The position numbers were made by a program, and so were the translations under genes. This document shows, one piece after another, positions 26,589 through 37,138 of a DNA stretch of 64,000 nt (position 1 is the stretch's first letter; each line of letters starts with the position of its first letter). The stretch is from a virus. Location: positions 123,665-187,664 of the IMG/VR virus record IMGVR_UViG_3300033146_004128; one strand, given 5' to 3'. Below the pieces are notes generated by a model. That model ran no database searches. It was not told where the DNA came from and was given only the letters and a program-made list of their open reading frames with translations.

Positions 26589-26617
26589 ATTATATCATAA
26601 AAAAAATTCAATGTCAG
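26589..26617 (-). promoter_or_regulatory. Strong sigma-70-like promoter
   Basis: On the minus strand CTGACA (26617-26612), 17 bases and TATAAT (26594-26589): 5/6 and 6/6 matches at ideal spacing. The AT-rich spacer holds a run of eight T. It lies 37 bases before the start at 26552 and overlaps the end of the upstream gene. Confidence 0.7.
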
Positions 26618-26910
26618 TATGAGAATTTCAGCTTGAAGTATGCGTTTATCTTTTTTGACTCATCATTGACGAAAAACCTTCCGTATAGTACAGATGGCAC
26701 TGGAGCCATGGTGTCCGTATCAAAGGAGAACTGTATTGTTGTGCCTGTTATTGATACGGGGTTGAACGTATCAATAATGTCTTGCAACCCATCAGGATAC
26801 TTCTTTGTTCTGAATATCTCTATCTTTGCCTCTGTAGGGTTATCGGAAAGCCCGTCAACATCCACAAAGAAGTCTACTGTATTCCCGACTGTTATATCAA
26901 GTGTTTCCAT
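26614..26910 (-). CDS. Small beta-rich protein (unknown)
   Basis: A 98-residue protein with alternating beta strands (TVGNTVDFFVDVDGLSD; TTIQFSFDTD), compatible with an immunoglobulin-like or small jelly-roll domain. It shares one base with the stop of the preceding gene. Probably a tail or fibre accessory. Confidence 0.6.
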   Translation of the reverse strand: METLDITVGNTVDFFVDVDGLSDNPTEAKIEIFRTKKYPDGLQDIIDTFNPVSITGTTIQFSFDTDTMAPVPSVLYGRFFVNDESKKINAYFKLKFSY

Positions 26911-28271
26911 TAAAATATTCCTTCATATGCTTTTTCTAGTGAAACATAGTTTATTGATGATGTTATCAGTCCTGCATGAGCTGTTACTGTAACGCCTGTT
27001 ATAAATCCCTGATCACCAATATTTCCTTCTTCAACTGCAGTCTCAACACCTTCAGATGTTATGATTGCTTTCTGCAATGATATCTCTCCACCGGATATAG
27101 TAAGTGGTTCATAAAAACCAATGGCAGTGGCATCAACAACTGCTGTTTTAGCACTAGCGCCCATTATCGCTCTTAACCCCATCATTTCCTGCATCTTTGC
27201 TATAAGTAGTGTCTTTGCTGCAACTGCTGCTGCTCCAACATCAACATCCTCTTCTATGTCCTTGATGTCTTTATCAATCATTCTATCTTTTGCTTTTTTT
27301 ATCTTAAGTAGAGGAACTGTTATTTCATCGTCTCCCATCTTAACCGTAGCTGTATCCCCATCGATATTCATCCCCCCTGCGTTAAAGTCTACTGCTTGAA
27401 GTAATGGTATGCTCTCCATAGTCATTATGGCATTCATTCCAACTGCATTAGATATTCCAGCGCCAGGTAAAGCTCTATGGTTAAGCTTGTTTTTTTCATT
27501 TGCTACAGAGTTAAGTATCGAAAAGTTTGAAACACTATTATCTCCAATAGCTGATTTTTCTCCGACAGCTCCAGTACTTGTTAAGTTTACTATGGTTTCT
27601 TTTTTGATTCTTGTTGTGTCAAAAGATCCACGTATAGAAACAACAGTTTCCGCTTCAACGCTTATGCCTACTGATTTCATACAAGTTACCTCATCAGTAA
27701 GCATAAAACCTTCCTCTTTTTGAATCACTACTATTCCTAATCCAGCATAGATTGTCTGCATTATGACTGCAGGGGTCAATCGTCTTATTTGCAGCATCTG
27801 TGATACTAAATGAGGAGGTGCTCTAAAAAGCTCACCTATTTGTGTAAATGTCTCCTGTGTCGCTCCTGCCATGGATACCGTTCCTGCTGCCCCAACAGCA
27901 GTTAAAAGCTTACTGAAAACATAACCTATGTCTAAAACATTAACTGCTATATTTAGCATGTCTGTCTGTGTAAGTACTCCTGATCCCTCCGATGGGCCAT
28001 CTGGTGTTTTCCCCTTACCTGTCATGTCAACAAGAATTACCTTTTGCAGATCAAGAACAAATTGTGGCATATATGTCTCAAGTATAGCTACCCCGGACCC
28101 ACTAACTGTTTCACTTGAGTTTGCAAGTATCATTCCCTCAGGTGCAGTGTACTCTGAGTCCGGAGATCTCTCAACAGATACAGAATACCACCCACAAAAT
28201 CCGTCAAAGTTTGATTGTATTGTTATTGAATATACTCCAACTCCACCCTCTAATGCATCAGACATAGCCAT
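26910..28271 (-). CDS. Phage structural protein of unknown function
   Basis: A 453-residue protein with ribosome binding site AAGGAGC. The N-terminal 80 residues are beta-rich, followed by hydrophobic helices (LTAVGAAGTVSMAGA; AVIMQTIYAGLGIVVI). Later come Lys/Asp-rich helices (KKAKDRMIDKDIKDIEED) and a beta-rich end. It starts one base after the stop of the preceding gene. Its size would allow a sheath, portal or baseplate protein, but I see no signature and do not choose. Confidence 0.65.
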   Translation of the reverse strand: MAMSDALEGGVGVYSITIQSNFDGFCGWYSVSVERSPDSEYTAPEGMILANSSETVSGSGVAILETYMPQFVLDLQKVILVDMTGKGKTPDGPSEGSGVLTQTDMLNIAVNVLDIGYVFSKLLTAVGAAGTVSMAGATQETFTQIGELFRAPPHLVSQMLQIRRLTPAVIMQTIYAGLGIVVIQKEEGFMLTDEVTCMKSVGISVEAETVVSIRGSFDTTRIKKETIVNLTSTGAVGEKSAIGDNSVSNFSILNSVANEKNKLNHRALPGAGISNAVGMNAIMTMESIPLLQAVDFNAGGMNIDGDTATVKMGDDEITVPLLKIKKAKDRMIDKDIKDIEEDVDVGAAAVAAKTLLIAKMQEMMGLRAIMGASAKTAVVDATAIGFYEPLTISGGEISLQKAIITSEGVETAVEEGNIGDQGFITGVTVTAHAGLITSSINYVSLEKAYEGIF

Positions 28272-28272
28272 C

Positions 28273-29664
28273 TTACCAGCTCCTTACTTTACCTGACGTA
28301 GTGGCACCTACGCCTATGTCGTGCAGTGCATTTTTTACATCTTCTACTGTTGCGCAGTCATTCACTGACGCTAGTAACTGTGGTCTCCTACTGAACTCCG
28401 GGGAGCTTGTAAGCTTTAGGAAGCTTGACGATGTTGACTGTATTGCCATATATTCAGAGTTATCTATGAATACACCTGGGTTTTCTATGAGAAGTCTAGA
28501 TGCAACCATATCGTACACAGTTTTTATGGTTGTTGCCATTCTTCCTCTGGCCATAGAGATGTCTTCCGGGCTTGCTGTGTATCCATGTGGGGATACCGCA
28601 TACAGCATCAAATATTCTCTCTTTAATGACTCTTGGTCCACATCGTCTTTGTCTCCATATAGAACACCATGTATATCCCTTATTGAGTATCTGTCTAGCA
28701 CTGAGTCGTTATTGCCATCTATGGATGGATGAATAAATGATGTTGAATACCCAGGCTGACACTCTTTAGGAATAGATACTACATCTGAAACAAAAGATCC
28801 CAAGGATGTAAGCACTGTCTCTGCAGAATTGTCAGTTGCAACATTTTTTAGGTCTGTTCCAACTATATCCATCCTTGATACGCCTAGGTTAGACAAGTCC
28901 TTCCTTACTACCGCACTATCTATATTACTCTTAGATATTAGGGACTTCTCAGAGGGAGAACTTCTTAACGTTAGGTCTTTGCCTATTACTAATGTAGTCG
29001 GAGATGACGATAGAGTTATTGATCCGTCTTCACCAACATCAATAAAGTTTGATAACACCTTCCTGGTGCTGGCTTTTATCATCTTTCTACTTTTTGATGT
29101 TCCTGCGATCTTGTAGGCAATAATTCTATTTACGGCTGACTCTCTATTTATAGTTGAATCAGAAGAGAGTATAAGTTTCCCATACGCTTTACCCTCTTCC
29201 TTGGTGGAGTAGTTATTTCTGAAATATAATACACTCGGAACCTCTCCATCAAGAAAAGTATCCACAGACGGATCATATTCTCTCTGTATGACAGTGACCC
29301 CAGACTGTCTCCTTACAAACGTTTCTCCAAGCTTGTCTATAAGGTTTGTAGAGATCTCCTTAGGAAGCATGGAGTCAATGCCGTAGACATAATTGTCTCC
29401 AAAAACCGGACTACCCCCATTTGCTATGTCTAGAGATATGCTTCCCTCACTTTTCCATGAGTCTTCTCCTATTACTGTCTTAACCCTACCTATTACAATT
29501 TCTGTTATGGATGTGCTATATTTAATAATAGAGGCAACAGAATTCGATCTCAACTCTATAGACCCCTGTATTAGATTGTCTATGGATGTTGTTATTCCTC
29601 CGACTGATGACTGTATGTAGTCAACTATCGCCTTATACTTGTCAAAATCAAAATTCCTTGCCAT
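28273..29664 (-). CDS. Phage structural protein of unknown function
   Basis: A 463-residue protein behind GTAGGAGAATG. It is mixed alpha/beta with many Ser/Thr, no membrane segment and no recognised motif. It is packed between similar structural genes, so a baseplate or tail component is likely from context only. Confidence 0.65.
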   Translation of the reverse strand: MARNFDFDKYKAIVDYIQSSVGGITTSIDNLIQGSIELRSNSVASIIKYSTSITEIVIGRVKTVIGEDSWKSEGSISLDIANGGSPVFGDNYVYGIDSMLPKEISTNLIDKLGETFVRRQSGVTVIQREYDPSVDTFLDGEVPSVLYFRNNYSTKEEGKAYGKLILSSDSTINRESAVNRIIAYKIAGTSKSRKMIKASTRKVLSNFIDVGEDGSITLSSSPTTLVIGKDLTLRSSPSEKSLISKSNIDSAVVRKDLSNLGVSRMDIVGTDLKNVATDNSAETVLTSLGSFVSDVVSIPKECQPGYSTSFIHPSIDGNNDSVLDRYSIRDIHGVLYGDKDDVDQESLKREYLMLYAVSPHGYTASPEDISMARGRMATTIKTVYDMVASRLLIENPGVFIDNSEYMAIQSTSSSFLKLTSSPEFSRRPQLLASVNDCATVEDVKNALHDIGVGATTSGKVRSW

Positions 29665-29676
29665 TACATTCTCCTA

Positions 29677-30354
29677 CTAAACGTTGTTTTTTATATGCTC
29701 ATCTATGTCAAAATCTTCAAATTCAAGCATTGATTTGTTCTCATAAATCTTTCTATCAAGAGCAGGGAACGGTAGAGAGTCTTTAAATACTTGAGATGAT
29801 AGAAGATCGTCAGTTCTCATATTGTATATTGTAGCCTTTTTTGTACCAGGTCGCAACGTATACCATCTTCCATCTTTGAAGTCGCAAGTGAATATGAAAC
29901 CTTTTGAGTTTCTCAATATAAGCTTATCTGATGCAGTTGCTATGATTATCTTAAGGCTTACCTTTCTTGGAAACACCTCAGCATCACGACCTCCACTTTC
30001 TTTTATATCATCGTCATATCCACCACGCTCAAACTTGGCAGCTACCGATGGAAGTTCATACACGTCCCTCATCTCTTCTTTTGCCATAACCTTTCCATGA
30101 ACAATTTCAAGATCGTATGTTGATATAAACACACCTATATTTACAGAGTCTGACTTCTTTGGTGATGTCAGGAAGAATGTTCTCTCATTTTTATCATATT
30201 TCAATCCTGCGATGTGCTTTGTCTTATTCTTATACTTCACTGGTCTTACGTCCATGAAGCCAATAATACTTTTGCCCCTTAGTGCAGATGCTATTCCAGA
30301 TGCTTTGTCCTTGTAAAATTTAGATACTGCTGCGTTCAATACTATGTTTGCCAT
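29677..30354 (-). CDS. Phage protein of unknown function
   Basis: A 225-residue basic protein, beta-rich in its first 90 residues. It shares its first base with the stop of the preceding gene and is tightly packed in the operon. No motif recognised. Confidence 0.65.
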   Translation of the reverse strand: MANIVLNAAVSKFYKDKASGIASALRGKSIIGFMDVRPVKYKNKTKHIAGLKYDKNERTFFLTSPKKSDSVNIGVFISTYDLEIVHGKVMAKEEMRDVYELPSVAAKFERGGYDDDIKESGGRDAEVFPRKVSLKIIIATASDKLILRNSKGFIFTCDFKDGRWYTLRPGTKKATIYNMRTDDLLSSQVFKDSLPFPALDRKIYENKSMLEFEDFDIDEHIKNNV

Positions 30355-30689
30355 TATTCATATTCCTTATGTGGGTAGTCTATAGTCATTAACCTGTCAT
30401 CAAAAACAGATGATATAGATATTGTAAAGGTACTACCTTTTCGTGTACCATCTCTTGTTGCGGATATTGCAACCATTCCGTCTCCGGATATTATTCCGTT
30501 CATTACCTTAAGACCATACTCATCATTAAAAGCTCCGATTGAGTAGTTTATTAGTCCAGACCTCTGCATCTTAGTAAGAGTATCAAGAGTTTTCTCTATC
30601 AGTCCTATTTCAGTATCAATATTAGAGAACTTTTTTATCTTCCTTAGCACTCCTGATGCTTCCATTGCAGTTAGTTCACTTTTAGCCAT
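30354..30689 (-). CDS. Small phage protein (unknown)
   Basis: A 111-residue protein with a helical N-terminal 60 residues and a beta-hairpin-rich C-terminal half (MVAISATRDG; STFTISISSVFDD). It overlaps both neighbours. This could be a neck or tail connector subunit, given its size and place among small overlapping genes. Confidence 0.6.
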   Translation of the reverse strand: MAKSELTAMEASGVLRKIKKFSNIDTEIGLIEKTLDTLTKMQRSGLINYSIGAFNDEYGLKVMNGIISGDGMVAISATRDGTRKGSTFTISISSVFDDRLMTIDYPHKEYE

Positions 30690-30906
30690 CTGTATTCCTT
30701 CTCTTGTATGTTACTATCTTTGTCAAAATACCAGTCTGATCCCAGTTCTCTTCAACATCAACAAGCTCAAGGTCAGGAGATTGCTCTATGGTTGTGAGAA
30801 GGTCTGCGTATACAGTTGCCTCTGTATGATCATCAAATACATACATCTGAGAGTGAAAACTATACCTACTCTTCTTAGGGTTTATTCTGTCTCTCAGCCA
30901 ATTCAT
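30682..30906 (-). CDS. Small phage protein (unknown)
   Basis: A 74-residue protein with two strands and a helix (FHSQMYVFDDHTEATVYADLL). It overlaps the neighbouring frames by 8 and 4 bases. No function recognised. Confidence 0.6.
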   Translation of the reverse strand: MNWLRDRINPKKSRYSFHSQMYVFDDHTEATVYADLLTTIEQSPDLELVDVEENWDQTGILTKIVTYKRRNTDG

Positions 30907-31100
30907 TTCTTTCTCGAAATTGTTTGCTCTATCAGGCCAAAGAATCTTGACATCTTTGCATATATCTTTGGACTACACTGGTATAGTCTTCTTTTTATCA
31001 ACTGAAGTTCCGTAAGAGATATATTATCTCCAAACCATTCAGTACGGTTCTCTTCCATAAATTGTCTCAGTTTTGTGCATGATATATTTATAAAGTCCAT
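30903..31100 (-). CDS. Small phage protein (unknown)
   Basis: A 65-residue basic helical protein (LTELQLIKRRLYQCSPKIY). It ends inside the next gene by 4 bases. No function recognised. Confidence 0.55.
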   Translation of the reverse strand: MDFINISCTKLRQFMEENRTEWFGDNISLTELQLIKRRLYQCSPKIYAKMSRFFGLIEQTISRKK

Positions 31101-31118
31101 ATTTGTTCCCCCTCTCTA

Positions 31119-31349
31119 TTATGTTGTAACAACAGTGGTTACGTCAGCAAGTATACCATATATTCTCTTGGAATGCCCCTTTGCAAGCATGTATGCGCAT
31201 ATTCCAACTACATCACCATGCGTTGCTGCATCTTTCCCTGATAGTGGTCTTCGAGCTGATGACTCAGCATCAATAAACATTGTCTTTGTTTTTGACATAG
31301 AGCTCATTTCTGGACCGGTTACTATTCCTATTTGTTTCTTAAACTTCAT
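31119..31349 (-). CDS. Small phage protein (unknown)
   Basis: A 76-residue protein whose C-terminal half is hydrophobic and helical with a final Val/Thr strand. It follows the 1197-residue gene by 3 bases. No function recognised. Confidence 0.55.
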   Translation of the reverse strand: MKFKKQIGIVTGPEMSSMSKTKTMFIDAESSARRPLSGKDAATHGDVVGICAYMLAKGHSKRIYGILADVTTVVTT

Positions 31350-31352
31350 ATA

Positions 31353-34300
31353 TTATCCTTCCTCTATAAGTAGTGTTGACACAACTTTTCCATCAATCTC
31401 TTCTGTTCCCCATGTAAGGGTTGGGTTATTTACAGGTGTTGCTCCCAGTGGTATCCCTCCTCCTCCACTAGCTAGTCCAGCCATATACTCAATTTTTGAT
31501 ATGCTATTACTGATATAGGTTCCCAGGTCAGAAGACGTGTGTATTGCTCTTATGCTAGTAACGATATCATCCTTCCACGTGAAAGAGTTATGAGCTCCTA
31601 TGTGCCCTACCCATGAAACGAAGACAGAGTAAGGAAGTATCTCATCAGCAAACTCATCCGCCTCAAAAATTAGTCCGATGATCTTGTTGAAGTTTTCTTC
31701 CCAATCATCATATGCGATACTGTCTTTGTTCTCTATGAAGTACAATAGAACTTTCAAGAAAACAGTTATCAGCGGAGAGTATATACTTTCATCCTGATCT
31801 GCCTCTCCTGAATATACACTAGACTCAAGCATCATTGAAGCAAGCTCATACGGAGATAGTGAATCAAAACTCTGGTAGAACGACTGTAGGTATACTCTAG
31901 CACTGTTTATGGACACGATGCTTCCATCATCAGCTATCTCTATGGCATCAGTAAGTAGAGCTAGTACTGACTCATTATATTTCTTGGAATACCCATTAGG
32001 TGAGTGATTCAATGCTAGGTCTACATTCGTAGAAAAGAAACCTGTTCTTACAAGCTCTCCATACAGCCTATCTTCTATCCCAGTATCATCAGGTATTTGT
32101 ATGCTAATGACTTTTCCAAGGGACACATCTGTGCCTTCCATGAGCCATTGCCCATCATTGAAGGTTGCACGTGATGGAGACGGAGGATCATATAGTGAGG
32201 ACTCAGGAAACGTAAGTGCATGTATTGAACCTGTAAGATGAAAAATAAGCTGACCTTCGGTAACTGTGGTCCCAAGAGCGTAGTTTTTTGACTGAAGAGC
32301 AAGGGCTTGGTTTCTCATGTTCCTGAAATACAACTTTGACATTGTTACTGTTGCATCTATGGGTATGCCACCTATTCCGTAGTTATTCTCAGGTGCAGCC
32401 TCCGGCTCATTAACGCCAAAAACAAAGTCTGCAAATTTATCATCACTATAGAACCCAGACAATTTTGATGCATCCACTACGTATGCTCCTGCCAAGGCTA
32501 TAAACCTTTGTTCCCGCAGTCCATCATCTATTTGCATTGCAAGCTCCATTAGGTACTTGTATACTTCATCTACATCATTTTCACTTAGTTGTGGAAGAAG
32601 CGCATAATTAATAAACCCTTCAAGAACTTCATTTCCCAGTATTCTTCGTATCTCCTCTATATCATCAGCGTTAAATGTATCTAGGCGAATTGGCATGGTC
32701 GCCACATCTCCAACTTGGTTATATGACTCAGTGTCCTCTTTGAGTAAGCTGTATAGGGACTCATACTTTTGACCAACATTTGGTATTCTATTTTCAAGAG
32801 CAGTGGAAAATGATGCAGTATCATCTTGCAGTACCAGCCTCTCGTAGTCTCTTGGAGATATAGTTAAGACAGCAACACCTATTGTAGACTTTGCAGCAAT
32901 ACTATTTGCTCCCGCCTCAACAAAGAACCATCTATTGGACTTTGCTTGCGGAGTAGCATACATTGGATATATTGCTTCAGGGAAGTTTCTTCTTGCCGGT
33001 GATACTAAATCAGAAGCGGATGCTATCCTACTCTCTTCAGATCTGACTATAGTTTCAAACCTTGGTGCAACAGTAGACACGGGTGGAACAAAATTGTTTG
33101 TATTGTCTACTAGTGTAGGAACTTGTGGGATCATCATATACGAATCAGAGAATGCCATCCCTGAAGACACTATCTTGTTTATATCCTCATTATTTAGAGG
33201 TTCACGAATATTTGTAATTATTCCACCATCTTTTTTAAGCTGTGGCAATGATTCACTTCCTATTGTTGGAAGACCTCTAAGATCATATCTTAAAAGAGTA
33301 TCTCTGTCGATAGGAGTAACATAGTTGAACTCACCAGACGTAGAGACAGTGAATGATGTCCCTGGTGACGAAGCTACAAGGGTTATGAGTGATGAAGAGT
33401 ATGACGCTATAACATCTGACTGATCAGCGTTTATTCCAGCAGTAAGAGCCTGTGCTAGGGTTGCTTCGTCTACTATGTACTCATTTCCCTGAAGGCTAGG
33501 ATCTATCTCTACTCTTGTGCTATTTATCTCTATGTAATATGTATTATCTGGGTTAAATTTGATTATCTCAACTGTACCCTTCTGAGCTGTAGCTGCAGAA
33601 AAATCAGACACATGAATATACTCATACTTCTCTGCTTCTAGTGTTGACACAGTTACTGTCTGGTCAGAAGATGCTTCAATAATAATCTTCGAAGCACCTA
33701 TCTCAAGTTGTACACTATCTGCTGTGGAGTATTCATCTCCAGTATCAAACCCAGGCATAACAACAACTCTTATGTCTACATCTTGGAACGCATTAACAAG
33801 ATCTCGTATGTCTGCTATTGTTGGGTATACAGGGTCAAATCCATCATGCTCAAATGTTATCAATATCTTCTCTGGATTTGAAGCGTCCTGCTCTATCGTT
33901 AGGTCGCCTTCCTCTGTAGGCACAATCATCTCAACTTCATATGACAGGGAGTCGTCAGAATTCTTTGCATACCACCCGAATACTTTGTCTCCTGCTCCAT
34001 TTTCGAACACAGTTGACCAATATCCAGTGTCTAGAGACACAGACAGATTTGCATCTGCTCCAAGTTCGTCAGATAATCCAGTTGCTATGTCTTCTGCAGT
34101 GTCGGGCGATGATGATGAATATGTATAGTCAACCCCACCAACATTTACAGTATAATCATTCTCGTAGTTTAAAATAACTGTTAGCTCATCACGGTATAGA
34201 GATGCACTTGCTGATGCCTCTATCTCTTGGTAGTCGGCTATCTTTGACCCTGAACCTTTTAGCTCACCGTCCGAAATATCCTGCTCTATAAATGACACGT

Positions 34301-34946
34301 CTGCATATGATATAACTATGTTTTTTAGAGAATTATCTATTGTCAGCTTTATAATATCAACATTGTCTGATCCTATATTTGGGACGTATCTAGTAATAAA
34401 CGAGTCTATGTTTAATATTCCATCAGGGTCAGACATGCTTGCTGACTCTATCTCTATGAATGGGACTGTAACATCACTACTGCTTTTTGGCATAGCCGAG
34501 CTAGATGATGATATTTCTGCTTTTGTTACAGTGTTTGACGAGTTAAGGTACCCACCAGTAATTGCGCTCTGCTCAACACTTGAAACACTTATATAAGCAT
34601 TCTCCATCTCCTGTTCTATTTTAGATATTGTCCACGCTGGAGACCCGGTTTCTCCATCTACGTATTTTTCTGCAACTATGGTAAGATTGCTACCAATGGT
34701 CCTGAACTCATCGCCATCTGTAAATTGGTTTGAGTCGATCAATTCAAGTACATTTTCGACCCTCGAAGTAATTATCTTTTCTTTCATAGTGCTTACAGCC
34801 TCCATCATATAGTTTCTTTTATCACTAGTTATTTTGTTAATCAAGTTGTCGTACTCGCCAATAAGCGAGTCGACTGCATCATCTACTGATCCCAGAGAAT
34901 AGCCGGAAGCTAAATTCTCCAGTAGCCAATCATTATCGATAGCCAT
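31353..34946 (-). CDS. Large virion protein, probably tail or baseplate (unknown)
   Basis: A 1197-residue acidic protein. The N-terminal 120 residues are helical. Residues 130-560 are rich in beta strands and Ser/Thr/Asp turns, typical of stacked fibre or baseplate domains. The rest alternates helix and strand. No catalytic motif, membrane segment or K-x-A cluster. It shares one base with the stop of the RCC1-like protein gene. Size and neighbours suggest a baseplate or adhesion protein; the exact role is open. Confidence 0.7.
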   Translation of the reverse strand: MAIDNDWLLENLASGYSLGSVDDAVDSLIGEYDNLINKITSDKRNYMMEAVSTMKEKIITSRVENVLELIDSNQFTDGDEFRTIGSNLTIVAEKYVDGETGSPAWTISKIEQEMENAYISVSSVEQSAITGGYLNSSNTVTKAEISSSSSAMPKSSSDVTVPFIEIESASMSDPDGILNIDSFITRYVPNIGSDNVDIIKLTIDNSLKNIVISYADVSFIEQDISDGELKGSGSKIADYQEIEASASASLYRDELTVILNYENDYTVNVGGVDYTYSSSSPDTAEDIATGLSDELGADANLSVSLDTGYWSTVFENGAGDKVFGWYAKNSDDSLSYEVEMIVPTEEGDLTIEQDASNPEKILITFEHDGFDPVYPTIADIRDLVNAFQDVDIRVVVMPGFDTGDEYSTADSVQLEIGASKIIIEASSDQTVTVSTLEAEKYEYIHVSDFSAATAQKGTVEIIKFNPDNTYYIEINSTRVEIDPSLQGNEYIVDEATLAQALTAGINADQSDVIASYSSSLITLVASSPGTSFTVSTSGEFNYVTPIDRDTLLRYDLRGLPTIGSESLPQLKKDGGIITNIREPLNNEDINKIVSSGMAFSDSYMMIPQVPTLVDNTNNFVPPVSTVAPRFETIVRSEESRIASASDLVSPARRNFPEAIYPMYATPQAKSNRWFFVEAGANSIAAKSTIGVAVLTISPRDYERLVLQDDTASFSTALENRIPNVGQKYESLYSLLKEDTESYNQVGDVATMPIRLDTFNADDIEEIRRILGNEVLEGFINYALLPQLSENDVDEVYKYLMELAMQIDDGLREQRFIALAGAYVVDASKLSGFYSDDKFADFVFGVNEPEAAPENNYGIGGIPIDATVTMSKLYFRNMRNQALALQSKNYALGTTVTEGQLIFHLTGSIHALTFPESSLYDPPSPSRATFNDGQWLMEGTDVSLGKVISIQIPDDTGIEDRLYGELVRTGFFSTNVDLALNHSPNGYSKKYNESVLALLTDAIEIADDGSIVSINSARVYLQSFYQSFDSLSPYELASMMLESSVYSGEADQDESIYSPLITVFLKVLLYFIENKDSIAYDDWEENFNKIIGLIFEADEFADEILPYSVFVSWVGHIGAHNSFTWKDDIVTSIRAIHTSSDLGTYISNSISKIEYMAGLASGGGGIPLGATPVNNPTLTWGTEEIDGKVVSTLLIEEG

Positions 34947-36742
34947 TAGTTTTCCTCTAGTGTCTCTAGTCTAGTAAATATATCTGCCATCTTTTGCTTA
35001 TAGTCAGCATTTAAGGCACGCACTGTCTCTGATGTTTTTTTAGATAAATCCGAAACAGTCTGAACTGCATCTGAAATATCAATTACCATCTCTGCTGCTT
35101 TTGTATGTAGCAATGCAGTATCCATGTCTCTATACACTACTTCAGGAGGAAGCAATGAGGCATCTAGCTCATCAGTTACCTCTGCATAGTGAAGAGTGAA
35201 GTCTTTCGCATTTCTGATGTATAGTGCCACTCTACCTGCGCTATATCCAGTCTCTTCGATAGACAAGTGTTTGAACGGTGCATCTTGTGCAAAGTCCCCA
35301 TTTATCTTTCTGAATCTTAGAGTTTTTCCGAATGGGCCAAATGATATAATCATCTCATACTTTTCATTCTCGTCAGACGTGATAAACGACTCAGATACAG
35401 GCATATGTCCAGTAGCGGTATAAGGATTGTAGTCTGAACCCTTAAGGTCAAAACACATGTCTCCTCCATTGTCGACTTTTGCAAGTATTGCGCCTTTTAT
35501 TGCACCACGTATCCCTGTAAAGACAGTGTCGTATCCATCTCTACCTACTATAATAGGCTCAACTGATCCATCTGCAGCAGTGTATTTGTGGTACGTTTGA
35601 TCAAGTGAATCATTCTGTATTCCGCCCATGATGTTTATGCCTGTAATATCTCTAAGCATAGGGAACATGTCGTATGTATCATCTGACGATGAGGTACTTC
35701 TTGAGTCACCAATCTTGTTCCCAACTATATCATCAAGATATGCAGGTGCCGTACCAACAACAACAATACTTCTGTCTTTCAGTACAACAATAGAGAATGT
35801 CTCCCCTGCAATAACATCAATAGGCTGAGATCCTGCAGGAATAGATGTAACCTCTTCAGTTCCTGAGATACCTGATCCCCACTGATACACCTTGCCATCC
35901 TCGGCAAGCATAACATTTCTGTTGGCGCCTGAGCTAACCTTTAGAGATTTCTGACTAGGAACCGTTGTTCCTGAACCATGAAGTGTTCCATTAAGTTCTG
36001 TTGTTATGAGGTAGTCTTCTCCTGCAGTGATCGCAACTGATACATGGTTGATGCCTGATGTATCAAGAGAGCCTGTTGTCTCTATGGTTCCGTCTCTCTT
36101 GAGAATGGATACAAAGCTTTCGCCTGACGCAATACTGATAGGTCTGTCATTCTCATCAAAGTTAACACATGAGTCTGGTATAGCTATTGTTCCACTATGA
36201 TCATCTCCATACATCTCAACAGCACCACCAACTCTCATCACTACAGTGTATCCATCTCCACACGCAACCATCTCTACTGTCTCTGGAGATAGTATGTCAA
36301 GTTGTCCGTATGTATTGTCTCCTGATGTTCCTATGCATGTTCCTGTCTTGACCACTGAATGAGTGCTTGATGCATCTGCGCCATAGAACTTATCACATTG
36401 ATATTTTGACATAGATAGACAGTCAGGAGCACCTTCACATGAAGAACTGAATGTATCACCCTTCCATTCGACAGATGTTCCGTTATCAACAAGTGCAGCA
36501 AATCTTCCTGCTGCCCCAGCTCCAAATAGACCTGATCGGGCAGCAGTTGTGTACGGAGATGCACTAAACACAAGCCGTACTGACTTGTTCCCAGATGTAA
36601 AATCAAAAGCATCTCTAGATACTATCGCAACATCATAGTCTCCAGACCTTGTATTATCTATAGAGATTCCCCCATCCTGAGTAACTTGAGCCAAGTTACT
36701 ATTCGTGACGAAGTCATTTCCTGTTAAAAGTGTAGAACCCAT
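34946..36742 (-). CDS. RCC1-like beta-propeller fibre protein
   Basis: A 598-residue protein. From about residue 70 to 340 it has repeats of about 45-50 residues with the RCC1-type pattern. Examples are GDNTYGQL, then VACGDGYTVVMRVGGAVEMYGDD, IASGESFVSILKRDGTIETTG, ITAGEDYLITTELNGTLHGSG, VSSGANRNVMLAEDGKVYQWG and VIAGETFSIVVLKDRSIVVVG. Such repeats fold into a beta propeller that binds proteins or glycans. A beta-sandwich-like region follows, then a C-terminal coiled coil (DISDAVQTVSDLSKKT). This fits a receptor-binding or fibre protein. The domain call is good; the ligand is unknown. Confidence 0.7.
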   Translation of the reverse strand: MGSTLLTGNDFVTNSNLAQVTQDGGISIDNTRSGDYDVAIVSRDAFDFTSGNKSVRLVFSASPYTTAARSGLFGAGAAGRFAALVDNGTSVEWKGDTFSSSCEGAPDCLSMSKYQCDKFYGADASSTHSVVKTGTCIGTSGDNTYGQLDILSPETVEMVACGDGYTVVMRVGGAVEMYGDDHSGTIAIPDSCVNFDENDRPISIASGESFVSILKRDGTIETTGSLDTSGINHVSVAITAGEDYLITTELNGTLHGSGTTVPSQKSLKVSSGANRNVMLAEDGKVYQWGSGISGTEEVTSIPAGSQPIDVIAGETFSIVVLKDRSIVVVGTAPAYLDDIVGNKIGDSRSTSSSDDTYDMFPMLRDITGINIMGGIQNDSLDQTYHKYTAADGSVEPIIVGRDGYDTVFTGIRGAIKGAILAKVDNGGDMCFDLKGSDYNPYTATGHMPVSESFITSDENEKYEMIISFGPFGKTLRFRKINGDFAQDAPFKHLSIEETGYSAGRVALYIRNAKDFTLHYAEVTDELDASLLPPEVVYRDMDTALLHTKAAEMVIDISDAVQTVSDLSKKTSETVRALNADYKQKMADIFTRLETLEEN

Positions 36743-36752
36743 AGTCTTCTCC

Positions 36753-37124
36753 TTAGATATCTATTTTGTTTTGAATGTCTGCTATAACAACATCAGCAAG
36801 TTTTGTAGCAATAGTAGATAGGTGCTCAAAGTCTGAGTTTCCTAATTCTTTTGCGATCTTAATGATGTCGTCAGTAGTATCTGCGTTCTCCATGTCTGTT
36901 GCGATCTTCTCAAGCATATTTGACATAGATAGTCCTTCTGCACCTATTTCTCCTGCAATTTCACTTGCAACAATATTTGCATCTTCTGCTGTCTTTGACA
37001 GATGATCTCCAGATAGCCTCTCTCTTAGTGACTTGAGCCCGGCAGTCTTGCTAAGTGCAGACTTTTGAGCCTTCTCTTCTGCTATAGATGATACTAGATC
37101 AGATACGTTTATTTCGTTTTTCAT
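36753..37124 (-). CDS. Small helical K-x-A protein
   Basis: A 123-residue acidic helical protein with four K-x-A motifs (LSKTAG, LSKTAE, LEKIAT, IIKIAK) at regular steps of about 20-30 residues. It has no Gly/Ala-rich end, unlike its larger relatives. I infer a scaffold or assembly substrate of the head protease. Confidence 0.7.
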   Translation of the reverse strand: MKNEINVSDLVSSIAEEKAQKSALSKTAGLKSLRERLSGDHLSKTAEDANIVASEIAGEIGAEGLSMSNMLEKIATDMENADTTDDIIKIAKELGNSDFEHLSTIATKLADVVIADIQNKIDI

Positions 37125-37138
37125 TTTATTTTCCTTTG